Part shown: piece by piece, positions 1-10,160 of the stretch
How positions within the stretch are numbered: position 1 is the first letter of the stretch
Layout of the letters: every line of letters starts with the position of its first letter
Source of the DNA: Flavobacterium sp. SLB02
GTDB lineage: Bacteria > Bacteroidota > Bacteroidia > Flavobacteriales > Flavobacteriaceae
Direction: 5' to 3'
NCBI RefSeq assembly: GCF_009664855.1
Contig: NZ_CP045928.1
Coordinates: 5,054,331-5,118,330 of the forward strand
Length of the DNA: 64,000 bases
Program-made: the position numbers and the translations under genes
The notes under the pieces: generated by a model
Told to the model about the DNA's origin: nothing
What the model saw: the letters and a program-made list of their open reading frames with translations, nothing else
The model's database searches: none

Positions 1-1
1 A

Positions 2-3000
2 GATACTGATTGGAAAACAGTAGTTACCGGAACTGATCATGCGGTCGCCCTAAAAAAAGACGGCTCTTTGTGGGCTTGGGGTAGCAATAAAAATGGGCAA
101 TTAGGAGACGGTACCACCATAAATAAAAATATTCCTAAACAAATAGGGCCTGCTACTGATTGGCAAACAATTGCAGCAGGAAATCAATATACAGTTGCAA
201 TCAAAAAAGATGGAACTTTATGGGCCTGGGGAGATAATTATTTTGGACAATTAGGCAATGGTACAAGTTCAGGACCCGGCATCCCTAAACAGGTTGGAAC
301 AGATAAAGATTGGAAAACGATAACGGTAGGTTATCGTCACACAATTGCCTTAAAAACAGATGGAACTTTATGGACCTGGGGAAGTAATGATGATGGAAAA
401 TTAGGTGATGGTACTACTAAAAATGGCTATTCACCAAAAAAAATCGGAACAGATACTGACTGGAAGACGATCTGTGGAGGAGGGAGTCATACTCTAGCTA
501 TAAAAACAGATGGATCTTTATGGGCTTGGGGACAAAATACATATGGTGAGTTAGGAAACGGCACAACTATGGATAGCTATATTCCGATAAAAATAGGAAC
601 ATCCACAGACTGGAAAACTTTAGGTGCGGCGGGAGATCATTCAATTGCAATAAAAACTGATGGCTCTTTATGGACCTGGGGATATAATTCACACAACGAA
701 TTAGGAAATGGCAAATATTCAAACAGCCTTACACCAGTACAAATAGGGACTGGAAAAAGCTGGCAGGCGGTAACTGCAGGCTGGTACTACACAACTGCAG
801 TAAGTACTGATGGTATTATGTGGACTTTTGGAGATAACGCAGATGGACAATTAGGTGATGGTACAACTGTTAATAAAAATGTACCTGTAGTTGTTCCTTG
901 CTCTGATATGTTGAGTCTTAATATAAATACGGTAAATGTAACTTGTTTAGGCATGCATAATGGTTCTGCAACTGCTAGTGCAGGAGGAGGAACCGCTCCT
1001 TACACTTATTTATGGTCTACCGGAGGAACAAGTTCTTCCGTGAAAGATCTAGCACCTGGCACATATACATGTAAAGCAACAGATGCGTCTTCATTAACAA
1101 CTATTAGTGCTTTTACAATTACTGAGCCCAATCTTATCTCTTTTGTTACAACAAGTATTGATACCTGTAATGATAATAACGGAAGTATCTCCATTATCGC
1201 AAATGGAGGAACAAAACCTTATCAATATTCTATTTCAGAGCTTGAAAGTTTTCAAGATTCAAATATCTTTAATAATTTATCTGCAGGAAATTATTCTGTA
1301 ATGGTAAAAGACGCCAATGGATGTATCACAAAGTCAGATTATGTAATAATTAATTCAAACACTACTCAACCGCCAACTGCAAATTCACAAACATTTGATA
1401 AAGCCGCAACCGTTGCCGATTTAACAGCCAGCGGTACAAACATTAAGTGGTATGCCGATCCTGTATCGTCTAATGTGTTAAGTTTATCAACTGTTTTACA
1501 AACAGGTACATATTATGCATCGCAAACAATCAACGGATGTGAAAGCTCTTCAAGATTAGCAATAACTATAACCATTAAGCCAATTCAGATTGATGATAAA
1601 ATACCTACAAATGGTTTGATCGCTTATTATCCTTTTAGTGGTAACGCAAATGATGTTAGTGGAAATAAATCAAATGGATCTGTTACTGGTGCTGTTTTAA
1701 CAACTGATAGATTTGGTAACAGCAATAGCGCCTATAGTTTTGAGGGAGCCGGCAGTTATATTGATGCTACTATTGCCAATATACCTCAAGGCAATGCTAC
1801 AAGAACAATTTCTGGCTGGTTTAAAACAAATACTCCAAATCCAGGTGAAAATGGAGATGTATGTATTTTTAATTATGGCGCGTTATCAAGATTACAAAGA
1901 TTTGGACTTACTATTTATTCGAAAGGTTATCTTGAAACTTCAACCGGGCCAAATGCCATAGGCGATGATTTTTATGTAAACAACTTTAATTACTTAAGTA
2001 ATGACTGGTATTTTTTTACACTTACCTATAACGGAACCAAAGTATCATTATATGTAAATGGTGTATTTGTTTCAGAAAAAAATGCTGCCTTAAATACTAC
2101 GAACAATCTTTTTAGAATAGGAAAACGAATTTCAGGAGATACAACTAATGAGTATTTTAAAGGAGAAATCGATGATATTGGCATCTGGAATCGTGTTTTG
2201 ACTCCGGAAGAAATTTCAGCTATGTATACTCCAGGTGAGCAGCCTGCTTATACTTTAATTCCAGATCCGAGTTTTGAACAAAAATTGATCAATTTGAAAT
2301 TAGATAGTTTTCCAGTTGATGGAAAAATCCTGACATCTAATATTAACACCTTAACTTCCTTAAATGTTAGTAAAAGTAATATTTCAGATTTAACAGGAAT
2401 ACAAGACTTCGTATCATTAACTAATTTGAATTGCAGTCAAAATAGTCTGAAAGCATTAAACGTAAGTAAGAATACCGCTTTGACTGTTTTAGATTGTAAT
2501 AACAACCAGATTGCAAATTTAGATGTAAGTAATAATCTTGTCTTAACTGAGTTAGTTTGCTACTCAAATAAATTAAACTCTTTGGATGTTAAAAAAAATA
2601 CTGCTTTAACAAAATTAGATTCTGGTTCAAACCAATATACTTCATTGGATGTAAGTAATAATACTGCTTTAACATTTTTGGGATGTAATACCAGCCAATT
2701 AACCACTTTAGATCTAAGTAAAAATACCGCTTTAAATCTTCTGGATTGCCGTGAAAATAAAATAACCACCTTGGATGTTTCTAAAATCACTACATTAACA
2801 GAGCTATATTGTCAGTCTAATCAATTAAAAGATTTGGATATAAGCAAAAATAAAGTTTTAGAATTTTTAAATTGCTCAAAAAATCAACTAACCACTTTGG
2901 ATGTTAACCTAAATACTGCCTTAGTCGGTTTATATGCTAATTCTAATCAATTAACAAGTCTAAATTTGAAGAATGGAAGCAATGATAAATTTGCATATCT

Positions 3001-4345
3001 AAATCTTATAAACAATCCAAATTTAACTTGCATTCAGGTTGATGATGTTACATTTGCCAACACAAATTGGGCAGCTAAAAAAGATGCGAATGCAGATTTC
3101 AGTATTAATTGTTCAGAAGAGTATACATTAATACCTGACCCTAATTTTGAACAAAGATTAATTAATATAGGAGTCGACATTGATGGCAAAAACGGAAAGG
3201 TGCTAAATAAAAGTATATCAAGTTTAAAATATGTGAATCTTAATTCTAGTTCAATTAAAAACCTAACAGGGATAAGCGGCTTTGTTTCTTTAAAAGGCTT
3301 AAGAGTTTCAAACAATCAATTGACTTCTTTAGATTTATCTAAAAACATTCACCTCGATACTTTATATTGCAATAAAAACAAACTTAGAACTCTTAATTTA
3401 AAAAATGGAAATAATAAAAATTTCTACAGCAAAATATCCGATTTTTCAGACAATCCTGATTTAACCTGTATTCAGGTTGATAACGCAGAATATTCTAATG
3501 CAAATTGGGTAACTATAAAAGATGAAAACGCTCAGTATAACAATGACTGTCCACCATTCTATGCTATTATTCCAGACGATAATTTTGAACAAAAACTAAT
3601 CGATTTAGGAATTGATACTGATGGCCTAAATGGAAAAATCACAATTACAGACGCAAGTTCTATTACTTCTTTAAATCTTTCAAACAGTAATATAAAAGAT
3701 CTAACCGGAATAGAATATTTTACCTCATTAACTATTTTGGATGTCAGCAGCAATCAGCTGACAACTTTAGATGTAAGTAAGAATATTGAATTAGAGACAC
3801 TAAACGCTTCTTCAAATCAGCTTACCACATTAGACTTATCCAGAAACACTAAGCTGACAATAGTATATGTAATCAATAATCCATTAGTTACATTAAATAT
3901 AAGAAATGGAAACAATCACAATTTTATTCTGCCGTCAAATACTGGTAAAAAATCAGCTTCCGGTATATATACAAGCTTTTTAGGGCTTACAACTCTTAGA
4001 TGTATTCAAGTTGACGATGCAGATTATTCAAACACCAACTGGTCTAAAATTAAGGAAACAACCACAACTTATTCAAACACTTGTAAATCATTAGGTCTTG
4101 AAGACAATACTTTCGACAAAGTTGTAATCTATCCAAACCCAACTAAAGGAGAATTAAACATAAATAATATTGCTTTAGAAAAAGCAACCGTTTACAATTC
4201 GCTAGGTCAATTGATAAAATCTTTTACATTAAATTCAAGCAATACCGCGAATACAATTAATTTATCCGGTTTACCAAAAGGAGTTTATTATGTCTATTTA
4301 ATCAATCAGGATTCGGCTTCGGTTAAGAAAATTATCATTGAATAA
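2..4345 (+). CDS. Giant T9SS-secreted RCC1/SprB/LamG/LRR surface protein (5' partial)
   Basis: The reading frame is open from base 2, so the true start and signal peptide lie upstream; the TTG at 68 is only an internal codon. Domain order: RCC1 repeats (about nt 2-890, recurring LWAWG, GQLGDGT and DWKT motifs); two SprB-like repeats (about 900-1330); an Ig-like segment (1350-1590); a LamG/concanavalin-like domain (about 1610-2240, starting GLIAYYPF); three LRR modules, each opening IPDxxFEQ (about 2250-3115, 3120-3555, 3560-4085); and a C-terminal type A T9SS sorting domain (about 4095-4342, YPNPTKG ... GLPKGVYYVYL). The protein is probably exported by the type IX system and anchored or released at the cell surface for binding or adhesion. 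That role is inferred from architecture; the ligand is unknown. The next gene is a paralogue in its LRR and C-terminal parts. Confidence 0.93.
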   Translation, partial: DTDWKTVVTGTDHAVALKKDGSLWAWGSNKNGQLGDGTTINKNIPKQIGPATDWQTIAAGNQYTVAIKKDGTLWAWGDNYFGQLGNGTSSGPGIPKQVGTDKDWKTITVGYRHTIALKTDGTLWTWGSNDDGKLGDGTTKNGYSPKKIGTDTDWKTICGGGSHTLAIKTDGSLWAWGQNTYGELGNGTTMDSYIPIKIGTSTDWKTLGAAGDHSIAIKTDGSLWTWGYNSHNELGNGKYSNSLTPVQIGTGKSWQAVTAGWYYTTAVSTDGIMWTFGDNADGQLGDGTTVNKNVPVVVPCSDMLSLNINTVNVTCLGMHNGSATASAGGGTAPYTYLWSTGGTSSSVKDLAPGTYTCKATDASSLTTISAFTITEPNLISFVTTSIDTCNDNNGSISIIANGGTKPYQYSISELESFQDSNIFNNLSAGNYSVMVKDANGCITKSDYVIINSNTTQPPTANSQTFDKAATVADLTASGTNIKWYADPVSSNVLSLSTVLQTGTYYASQTINGCESSSRLAITITIKPIQIDDKIPTNGLIAYYPFSGNANDVSGNKSNGSVTGAVLTTDRFGNSNSAYSFEGAGSYIDATIANIPQGNATRTISGWFKTNTPNPGENGDVCIFNYGALSRLQRFGLTIYSKGYLETSTGPNAIGDDFYVNNFNYLSNDWYFFTLTYNGTKVSLYVNGVFVSEKNAALNTTNNLFRIGKRISGDTTNEYFKGEIDDIGIWNRVLTPEEISAMYTPGEQPAYTLIPDPSFEQKLINLKLDSFPVDGKILTSNINTLTSLNVSKSNISDLTGIQDFVSLTNLNCSQNSLKALNVSKNTALTVLDCNNNQIANLDVSNNLVLTELVCYSNKLNSLDVKKNTALTKLDSGSNQYTSLDVSNNTALTFLGCNTSQLTTLDLSKNTALNLLDCRENKITTLDVSKITTLTELYCQSNQLKDLDISKNKVLEFLNCSKNQLTTLDVNLNTALVGLYANSNQLTSLNLKNGSNDKFAYLNLINNPNLTCIQVDDVTFANTNWAAKKDANADFSINCSEEYTLIPDPNFEQRLINIGVDIDGKNGKVLNKSISSLKYVNLNSSSIKNLTGISGFVSLKGLRVSNNQLTSLDLSKNIHLDTLYCNKNKLRTLNLKNGNNKNFYSKISDFSDNPDLTCIQVDNAEYSNANWVTIKDENAQYNNDCPPFYAIIPDDNFEQKLIDLGIDTDGLNGKITITDASSITSLNLSNSNIKDLTGIEYFTSLTILDVSSNQLTTLDVSKNIELETLNASSNQLTTLDLSRNTKLTIVYVINNPLVTLNIRNGNNHNFILPSNTGKKSASGIYTSFLGLTTLRCIQVDDADYSNTNWSKIKETTTTYSNTCKSLGLEDNTFDKVVIYPNPTKGELNINNIALEKATVYNSLGQLIKSFTLNSSNTANTINLSGLPKGVYYVYLINQDSASVKKIIIE

Positions 4346-4361
4346 ATAAGTTGTAGAAACT

Positions 4362-4404
4362 AAAAAATCCCATTATTCATTTGTTTGAAAATGGGATTTT
4401 TTTA
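4362..4404 (+). terminator. Rho-independent terminator after the RCC1/LRR gene
   Basis: AAATCCCATT pairs with AATGGGATTT around a short loop and is followed by a T7 run, 16 bp after the stop codon. The terminator after the next gene has the same layout with a different stem, consistent with the two genes having arisen by duplication. Confidence 0.85.
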
Positions 4405-4514
4405 GTTGAACTCAGCCATATTTAAACATATAAAATTCAGCAAGAAAAAACAATATCTTAAGTAAGAAAATGATTCATAATGTATACTTGTATAACTAAT
4501 CATAAATTTAATCT

Positions 4515-7500
4515 ATGAAAACAAAACTACTTTTATTGCTATTACTGGCAAATTTCACTTTTTATGCCCAAACGAATTTAGTCCCAAATGGCGGATTCGA
4601 AAAATGGGCAAGCGCAACCGTATTGTCCGATTGGACAACTCAAAACAATATCGCCCAAAATACTGCAGATTATTGGGAAGGATTCAACAGCGCAAGACTA
4701 TCTTTTACAAATAGTGCCTTGATTCCGAAAATTACAACACAAGTTTCTTTAACTGCTGGGGTTACCTATGTAGTTAAATTTAAATACAAATATTTGAGCA
4801 GCAATTATAACGGCTCTCATCCAATTGTATTAAACATTAGTAAAAACGGAAGTTCGACAACCCTTTCCACTAGTTATTTTGCCACAAATAACAACTGGAC
4901 AGCAGTTGAAACTACTTTCACACCAGATCAAAATCTATCTTATAATTTAAGTATTTCTTTAAATACTCTTGATAATATCGGGTTTAATGCCATTGTAGAT
5001 CATGTACAGATCTATGTTAAAGGAACCGAGCAATATACCCTTATTCCAGATTTGAGTTTTGAAAAAAACTTGATTGCTCTTGGTCACGACTCTGGCCCAA
5101 CAGATGGAAAAGTGCTAACAGCTAATATTTCTACATTAACTTCTTTAAACATTACTTCTAATAGTAATGCGGTTGGTTTAGTTAAAGATTTGACGGGAAT
5201 CCAAGATTTCACAGCATTAACATTACTAAATTGTCAAGGCCAACAATTGACAACTTTAGATCTGACTAAAAATACTGCTTTAGCTACTTTAAATTGCCAA
5301 AACAACTTGCTAACAAACTTAAATATTTCTAAAAACTCCTCTTTAACTACTATTATTTGCAATAATAATAAACTAACAAATCTTGACGTTTCTGAAAAAT
5401 TAGCCTTGACCAACTTACAATGTACATCTAATAAATTAATAAGTCTGGATGTTTTAAAAAATACTGCCTTAATCACGCTACTTTGCGACAAGAACTCACT
5501 AACAAGTCTGGATATTTCAAAACTCATTGCTTTAGTCACTTTAGATTGTTCAGCGAATTTACTAACAAGTCTGGATGCTTCAAAAAACATAGCTTTGACA
5601 TCTTTATATTGTACAGACAACTCCCTAACAAGTGTAAATGTAAAAAATGGAAATAATAAAGCTTTTTACTGGAATTCTATTTATCATTTGAGTTTTTCTG
5701 GAAATAAAGATTTGAAATGTATCACTGTAGATGACATAGTCTATTCAAATAAAAATTGGACGGGAAACAAAGAATCTGGGGCTACTTATGCCTTAGCTTG
5801 TGATGGGCGGTACACCGCTATTCCTGATCCAAGATTTCATCTAGAACTAATAAATCTCGGACTAGATTCAGGTAATTTTTCTGGAAAAGTACTAACAGCA
5901 AACATTTCTTCCCTGAAAACTCTTGATGTATCTTCTAAAAACATCACAGATCTTACAGGAATTGAGGATTTTACTGAATTAACTTCCCTAGATTGCAGTA
6001 AAAATAAGTTGTCTTCAATAGATATTTCAAAAAATATTGCTTTAACGACATTAAATTGTTCATATAATTATACAATAGATTTTCTTGATGTTTCTAACAA
6101 TATTAATTTAAAAATCCTAAGTTGCCATAGTCTAAAAATAAGAGATTTAAACCTAAAAAATAATTTAAAGCTGACTCAACTAACCTGTAGTTATAATGCT
6201 TTGACTAGTTTAGAAATTCCTCATAATCCTGATTTTAATTATCTTGATTGTTCTAATAATCGATTGGCACAGATAGATGTTTCGAAGAATACTAAATTGA
6301 CTTACTTTGATTGCTCCACTAATAAGTTAACGAATCTTGATGTTTCAAATAATGGTTCTCTAACTACTTTTTATTGCAACTCTAACAATCTGTTTAACCT
6401 GAATGTAAAAAATGGCAATAACCTTAGATTGAGTAAACGTAATTTTATCGACAATCCAAACTTGACATGCATCAATGTTGACGCTTTTAGCACTTCGAGT
6501 TGGGGTCCTAGTAAAGATCCAAAAGCTTTTTACAACTCAAACTGCAGTGGTGAAAATACTCCTTATACTCTTATCCCTGATCCCGCTTTTGAGCAAAAAT
6601 TGATAGACATAGGAGTTGATACTGATGGTAAAAATGGAAAAGTAATTACAACTAATATATCTTCACTAAAATCATTAGATGTGTCTTCTAGCAATATTAC
6701 AAATTTAACAGGAATTGAAGATTTTACATCTTTAACGTACTTAGATTGCGGTTCAAATAAAATCTCCAATCTCAATTTAACGCAAAATACTGTTTTAACT
6801 ACTTTGTTTTGTCCCAAAAATGATCTGGAAGGTTTGAGTCTTTACAAAAATACATTCTTGACTTATTTAGATTGCAACACAAATCGATTAAAAGGACTCA
6901 ATGTATCTTACAATACAGCCCTAACTTATTTAAATGTAAGTAATAATTCTATTTTCAACGATTTTCAAGATCTATATGTGGCTCTTAATACTGCCTTAAC
7001 AAATTTAAATTGTTCTTATAATAAATTGACGACTTTAGACATAACTAGAAATATAGCTTTAACCACTTTTGACTGTAGTAACAATCTACTGAGAACTTTA
7101 AATGCGAATAAAAACTCGGCCTTGGTGACTTTTATTTGCAATAATAATAAACTAGAACGTTTAGAAGTGACTAATAACGTGGCCTTAGCGACTTTTATTT
7201 GTAATGATAATAAACTAGATTATTTAGATGTAACTAAAAATGTTATGTTAAACAAATTTGATTGTCAATATAATAATTTGCGGTATTTGAATTTGAAAAA
7301 TGGGAATAACAAAAATTTTGATATGACTTATTCTAATTTCGCAAACAATACTCTAACTTGTATTAACGTAGATGATGAAAATTATTCAAATGCAAATTGG
7401 TCGGATAGAAAAGACGCTAAAACCGTTTATTCTTCAAATTGTGCCACTTTAGGTGTTGAAGATTCAGTTTTTGAAAAAGCCGTAGTTTATCCAAATCCGA

Positions 7501-7703
7501 CTAAAGACCAGGTTCATATTAACAACATTGTTTTAGAAAAAGCAAACGTTTATAATTCATTAGGCCAGTTAGTAAAATCATTTACTTTTAGCAATGGCGA
7601 AAGCAATAACGCAATTAGCCTATCTGGTCTACCAAAAGGCTTTTATTATGTTTATTTAATAAATGGCGATGCCGCTTCAGCGAAGAAAATCATCGTTGAA
7701 TAA
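4515..7703 (+). CDS. T9SS-secreted leucine-rich-repeat surface protein
   Basis: This 1062-residue protein starts with a clear signal peptide (MKTKLLLLLLLANFTFYAQ). A carbohydrate-binding-like beta domain follows (residues about 22-170, starting NLVPNGGFEKW). Then come three LRR modules, each starting IPDxxF and holding many 21-residue repeats of the form LTxLxCxxNxLTxLDVSKN. A type A T9SS sorting domain closes the protein (YPNPTKDQ ... GLPKGFYYVYL). Nearly every LRR carries Cys at the same position. The module layout and C-terminus match the upstream gene closely, so the pair is a tandem duplication with different N-terminal cargo. It is likely displayed on or released from the cell surface; the binding partner is unknown. 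Confidence 0.93.
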   Translation: MKTKLLLLLLLANFTFYAQTNLVPNGGFEKWASATVLSDWTTQNNIAQNTADYWEGFNSARLSFTNSALIPKITTQVSLTAGVTYVVKFKYKYLSSNYNGSHPIVLNISKNGSSTTLSTSYFATNNNWTAVETTFTPDQNLSYNLSISLNTLDNIGFNAIVDHVQIYVKGTEQYTLIPDLSFEKNLIALGHDSGPTDGKVLTANISTLTSLNITSNSNAVGLVKDLTGIQDFTALTLLNCQGQQLTTLDLTKNTALATLNCQNNLLTNLNISKNSSLTTIICNNNKLTNLDVSEKLALTNLQCTSNKLISLDVLKNTALITLLCDKNSLTSLDISKLIALVTLDCSANLLTSLDASKNIALTSLYCTDNSLTSVNVKNGNNKAFYWNSIYHLSFSGNKDLKCITVDDIVYSNKNWTGNKESGATYALACDGRYTAIPDPRFHLELINLGLDSGNFSGKVLTANISSLKTLDVSSKNITDLTGIEDFTELTSLDCSKNKLSSIDISKNIALTTLNCSYNYTIDFLDVSNNINLKILSCHSLKIRDLNLKNNLKLTQLTCSYNALTSLEIPHNPDFNYLDCSNNRLAQIDVSKNTKLTYFDCSTNKLTNLDVSNNGSLTTFYCNSNNLFNLNVKNGNNLRLSKRNFIDNPNLTCINVDAFSTSSWGPSKDPKAFYNSNCSGENTPYTLIPDPAFEQKLIDIGVDTDGKNGKVITTNISSLKSLDVSSSNITNLTGIEDFTSLTYLDCGSNKISNLNLTQNTVLTTLFCPKNDLEGLSLYKNTFLTYLDCNTNRLKGLNVSYNTALTYLNVSNNSIFNDFQDLYVALNTALTNLNCSYNKLTTLDITRNIALTTFDCSNNLLRTLNANKNSALVTFICNNNKLERLEVTNNVALATFICNDNKLDYLDVTKNVMLNKFDCQYNNLRYLNLKNGNNKNFDMTYSNFANNTLTCINVDDENYSNANWSDRKDAKTVYSSNCATLGVEDSVFEKAVVYPNPTKDQVHINNIVLEKANVYNSLGQLVKSFTFSNGESNNAISLSGLPKGFYYVYLINGDAASAKKIIVE

Positions 7704-7719
7704 TATAATTTAGTACAAC

Positions 7720-7763
7720 TAAAAAATCCTGTTTTCACAAATATTTGAAAACGGGATTTTTTT
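7720..7763 (+). terminator. Rho-independent terminator after the LRR gene
   Basis: An A-rich arm with AATCCTGTTTTC pairs with GAAAACGGGATT (one G-T pair), followed by T7. It sits 17 bp past the stop codon and could also serve the convergent minus-strand gene that ends at 7781. Confidence 0.85.
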
Positions 7764-7780
7764 ATGTTTTAAATCATCTT

Positions 7781-8638
7781 CTAAAGAATATCTTCACAAG
7801 TAAAAACGTCTTTCAATCGAACACCTTTTTCTGTTTGTTCTACCGTTATAATCTGATTGTGTGCATCGTGCTCTAAAAACAAATAATAGTTATTATCTGC
7901 CGCTGCGTTCAAAAAATTAGATTTTTCCGGCATTGTCAATAAAGGTCTTGTATCGTAACCCATAACATACGGTAGCGGAATATGTCCGGCTGTCGCCAAT
8001 AGATCGGCACAAAAAACAATGGTTTTATCTTGATATTGAATATGCGGAATCATTTGTTTTTCGGTATGACCGTCAACATAATAAATTCCAAAATTCATTT
8101 CTTCAGAAAATCCAAAATTAGCTTCAGGACGCTTTATAAAATTCAATTGTCCGCTTTCCTGCATGGGTAAAATGTTCTCTGATAAAAAAGAAGCTTTTTC
8201 ACGAGCATTAGGTTTTGTTGCCCATTCCCAATGATTTTCATTTGTCCAAAACTTGGCATTTTTAAAAGCCGGCTCATAAAAAGTTTTATCTGAATTCCAT
8301 TGTACACTTCCTCCACAATGATCAAAATGCAAATGCGTCATAAAAACATCAGTTATATCGTCCCGGCTAAAGCCATATTTTGCTAATGATTTATCAATAG
8401 AATGCGTTCCCCAAAGCGAATAATAGCCAAAAAACTTTTCAGATTGTTTATCGCCCATTCCGGTATCGATTAAAATCAGACGATTTCCGTCTTCAATTAA
8501 CATGCAACGCGCGGCAATATCAATCAAATTATTATCGTCTGCGGGATTGGTTTTGTTCCAGATTGTTTTAGGCACAACACCAAACATAGCGCCACCATCT
8601 AATTTAAAATTTCCTGATTCTATTGGGTAAAGTTTCAT
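7781..8638 (-). CDS. MBL-fold metallo-hydrolase
   Basis: This 285-residue protein belongs to the metallo-beta-lactamase superfamily. It shows the metal-binding motif HLHFDHCGG (HxHxDH), preceded by LIDTGMGD, with later ligands in YVDGHTEKQ and the conserved Asp in FCADLL. There is no signal peptide, so it is probably cytoplasmic. The layout resembles lactonase-type or general MBL hydrolases, and the substrate cannot be told from sequence. It is transcribed alone, convergent with the LRR gene, and has a promoter-like TAGCTTTG about 26 bp upstream of its start. Confidence 0.85.
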   Translation of the reverse strand: MKLYPIESGNFKLDGGAMFGVVPKTIWNKTNPADDNNLIDIAARCMLIEDGNRLILIDTGMGDKQSEKFFGYYSLWGTHSIDKSLAKYGFSRDDITDVFMTHLHFDHCGGSVQWNSDKTFYEPAFKNAKFWTNENHWEWATKPNAREKASFLSENILPMQESGQLNFIKRPEANFGFSEEMNFGIYYVDGHTEKQMIPHIQYQDKTIVFCADLLATAGHIPLPYVMGYDTRPLLTMPEKSNFLNAAADNNYYLFLEHDAHNQIITVEQTEKGVRLKDVFTCEDIL

Positions 8639-8663
8639 AATAGTACATTTCTAATATTGAAAA

Positions 8664-8671
8664 CAAAGCTA
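8664..8671 (-). promoter_or_regulatory. Bacteroidota -7 element for the MBL hydrolase
   Basis: The minus strand reads TAGCTTTG, matching TAnnTTTG, 26 bp before the start codon. No convincing -33 TTTG lies at the usual distance. Confidence 0.45.
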
Positions 8672-8733
8672 GGAAATACAATCTCTTTTTGCTAAGTATT
8701 CTCAAAGAATGTTTTTCATGTAAATGTAAAATT

Positions 8734-8854
8734 GCCCACAGATTAAACGGATTGAACCGATTTTCGCTGTATTTTAATTTTAAAAACAGCGAACATAAAA
8801 CGCTCAAAATTAATAGTAATCTGTGTAAATCAGTTAAACCAGTAAAATCAGTGG
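8734..8854. repeat. Intergenic palindromic repeat, CCACAGATT family
   Basis: A left arm with CCCACAGATTAAACGGATT and a right arm with AATCTGTGTAAATCAGTT are partly complementary. Similar wording recurs near 24570, 26190-26390, 27450-27610 and 52170. This is noncoding filler; an 88-codon open frame across it is chance. Confidence 0.6.
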
Positions 8855-8862
8855 ACTGAAAA

Positions 8863-9789
8863 TTATTCAAGAGTAATCGAAGTGCTTCCCATTATTTCTT
8901 GTTTGTCGAAGAAGTTGACAAAATAAGTTCCTTTTTTAAATGCATTTTCGTCGGCATTTAAAATCCCGTAGACATTTGCCGCCTTTCCCTGAAAATCAAC
9001 GGCCACAATAAAACTATAAACTAACGCTTTATCATTTCCAAATTCGATTAATTTGTTTTCACCCAGAACCTTATTTTTCTGATCTAAAACCTGAATATAA
9101 AAAACTTTCTTTCCCGTTTTTGCAACCGCATTTCCGTTGACAGAAAAACTCACTTTCAGCTTTTTAGTATTTTTTGCTTTCTCTGTTTCCAGCTCTTGTC
9201 CGGATTTTTTTTCCTTAAGCGCGATTACACCAAAATTACTCGTCACCAGTTTCGAAGCATCTTTTAAGGTCGATTCTAATTTTTTTTGTTTAGAAACCAA
9301 AGTATCATTTTCAGTCTTTTGTTTGTACATGACAACATTCTGACTTTCTATTTCACTAAGTAAATTTTTATTCTGAGATTTTAATTTTTTAATTTCAACA
9401 ACTTTAGATGCTAATGCAATCTTCATGTCCGAGAGTTGTTTTCTATAAACCTGAATTTGTTCAGCAGAGGGATTTTCTGAAGCTTTGATAATTTCCATCA
9501 GGTTTTCGATGTTTCTTTTTTCAAGTTCTAATTGTTGAGACAAAGAGGTCTTCTCCAAAATAGCTATATCATAAGCTAACTTTAAAGTTGTCAAAGAATC
9601 TAAAATATTTTTTTGCGAAAGTGATTCAGGACTTAAATCACTAAATTTCTGATCTTTTGTTATCTCTTTGATTTTCTTATCAGTCTCATTTGATTCTTTA
9701 CTAAAAATAAAGACTGTAGCGCCTATTCCAAAAACAAAAAACACTGCTAAAAGTGCTTTAACCCACTTATTTTTGTATTGTTTCTTCAT
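8863..9789 (-). CDS. Membrane-anchored coiled-coil protein of unknown function
   Basis: I place the start at the Met at 9789 (MKKQYKNKWVKALLAVFF), because GGGAG lies 7 bases upstream; an upstream extension would add 16 unlikely residues. One transmembrane segment (residues about 9-29) is followed by a long Lys/Glu-rich coiled coil (about 35-190). A compact beta-rich C-terminal domain (about 210-308) contains KKVFYIQVLD and ends MGSTSITLE. I recognise no enzyme motif. It probably sits in the inner membrane with the coiled coil outside the cytoplasm. It is divergent from the suf operon and could be a cell-envelope scaffold, but no function is assigned. Confidence 0.75.
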   Translation of the reverse strand: MKKQYKNKWVKALLAVFFVFGIGATVFIFSKESNETDKKIKEITKDQKFSDLSPESLSQKNILDSLTTLKLAYDIAILEKTSLSQQLELEKRNIENLMEIIKASENPSAEQIQVYRKQLSDMKIALASKVVEIKKLKSQNKNLLSEIESQNVVMYKQKTENDTLVSKQKKLESTLKDASKLVTSNFGVIALKEKKSGQELETEKAKNTKKLKVSFSVNGNAVAKTGKKVFYIQVLDQKNKVLGENKLIEFGNDKALVYSFIVAVDFQGKAANVYGILNADENAFKKGTYFVNFFDKQEIMGSTSITLE

Positions 9790-10046
9790 AATTACTCCCA
9801 ATTTTCTGCAAAAGTAATAATAAAAAATCGCCCTCAATACGTATAAATACGCTTTTTTAACACTTAATAGTAAATATTGATAAGTAAATCCTACAAAAGA
9901 AACAGCTTTTTAAATTTTCGATAAAAAATGCTAATAAAACAAATAAACCACATAAACAATGATATTTGATTTAGTAATATAACTAATATCTATTTTAACA
10001 TTTGTTATAATAATGTGAACCGTTATGGAAAAAGGTTTTTAAGTCG

Positions 10047-10054
10047 TATCTTTG
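10047..10054 (+). promoter_or_regulatory. sufA: Probable promoter of the sufA-sufD operon
   Basis: TATCTTTG matches the Bacteroidota -7 consensus TAnnTTTG, 106 bp before sufA. No clean TTTG sits 20 bp upstream. The rest of the 371-bp gap (9790-10160) is AT-rich, and I see no gene, tRNA or strong hairpin in it. The long leader could hold regulatory RNA but shows no recognisable riboswitch. Confidence 0.5.
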
Positions 10055-10160
10055 CAGATAATTTCATTTCAACATTGAAAGACAGCACTTTAAAATGTAA
10101 TCATTTAATTACTGTTTTGAATGCAAATTCGAATGAAAGCAAAAACAAATACCATAAACA

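Noticed and set aside
5234..5620. 128-codon minus-strand frame within the LRR gene
   Set aside because: It is a shadow of the repeat codons; similar shadows occur at each LRR region.
2250..7446. Regular repeats in the first two genes as a possible CRISPR array
   Set aside because: The 63-bp period is the LRR codon repeat, units are degenerate and the frame is open throughout.
8604..8870. 88-codon minus-strand open frame overlapping the MBL gene start
   Set aside because: It is composed of the CCACAGATT intergenic repeat and overlaps a well-supported gene start; there is no protein-like pattern.
9790..10160. Riboswitch in the long sufA leader
   Set aside because: No recognisable aptamer or strong stem-loop was found; only a promoter-like box.
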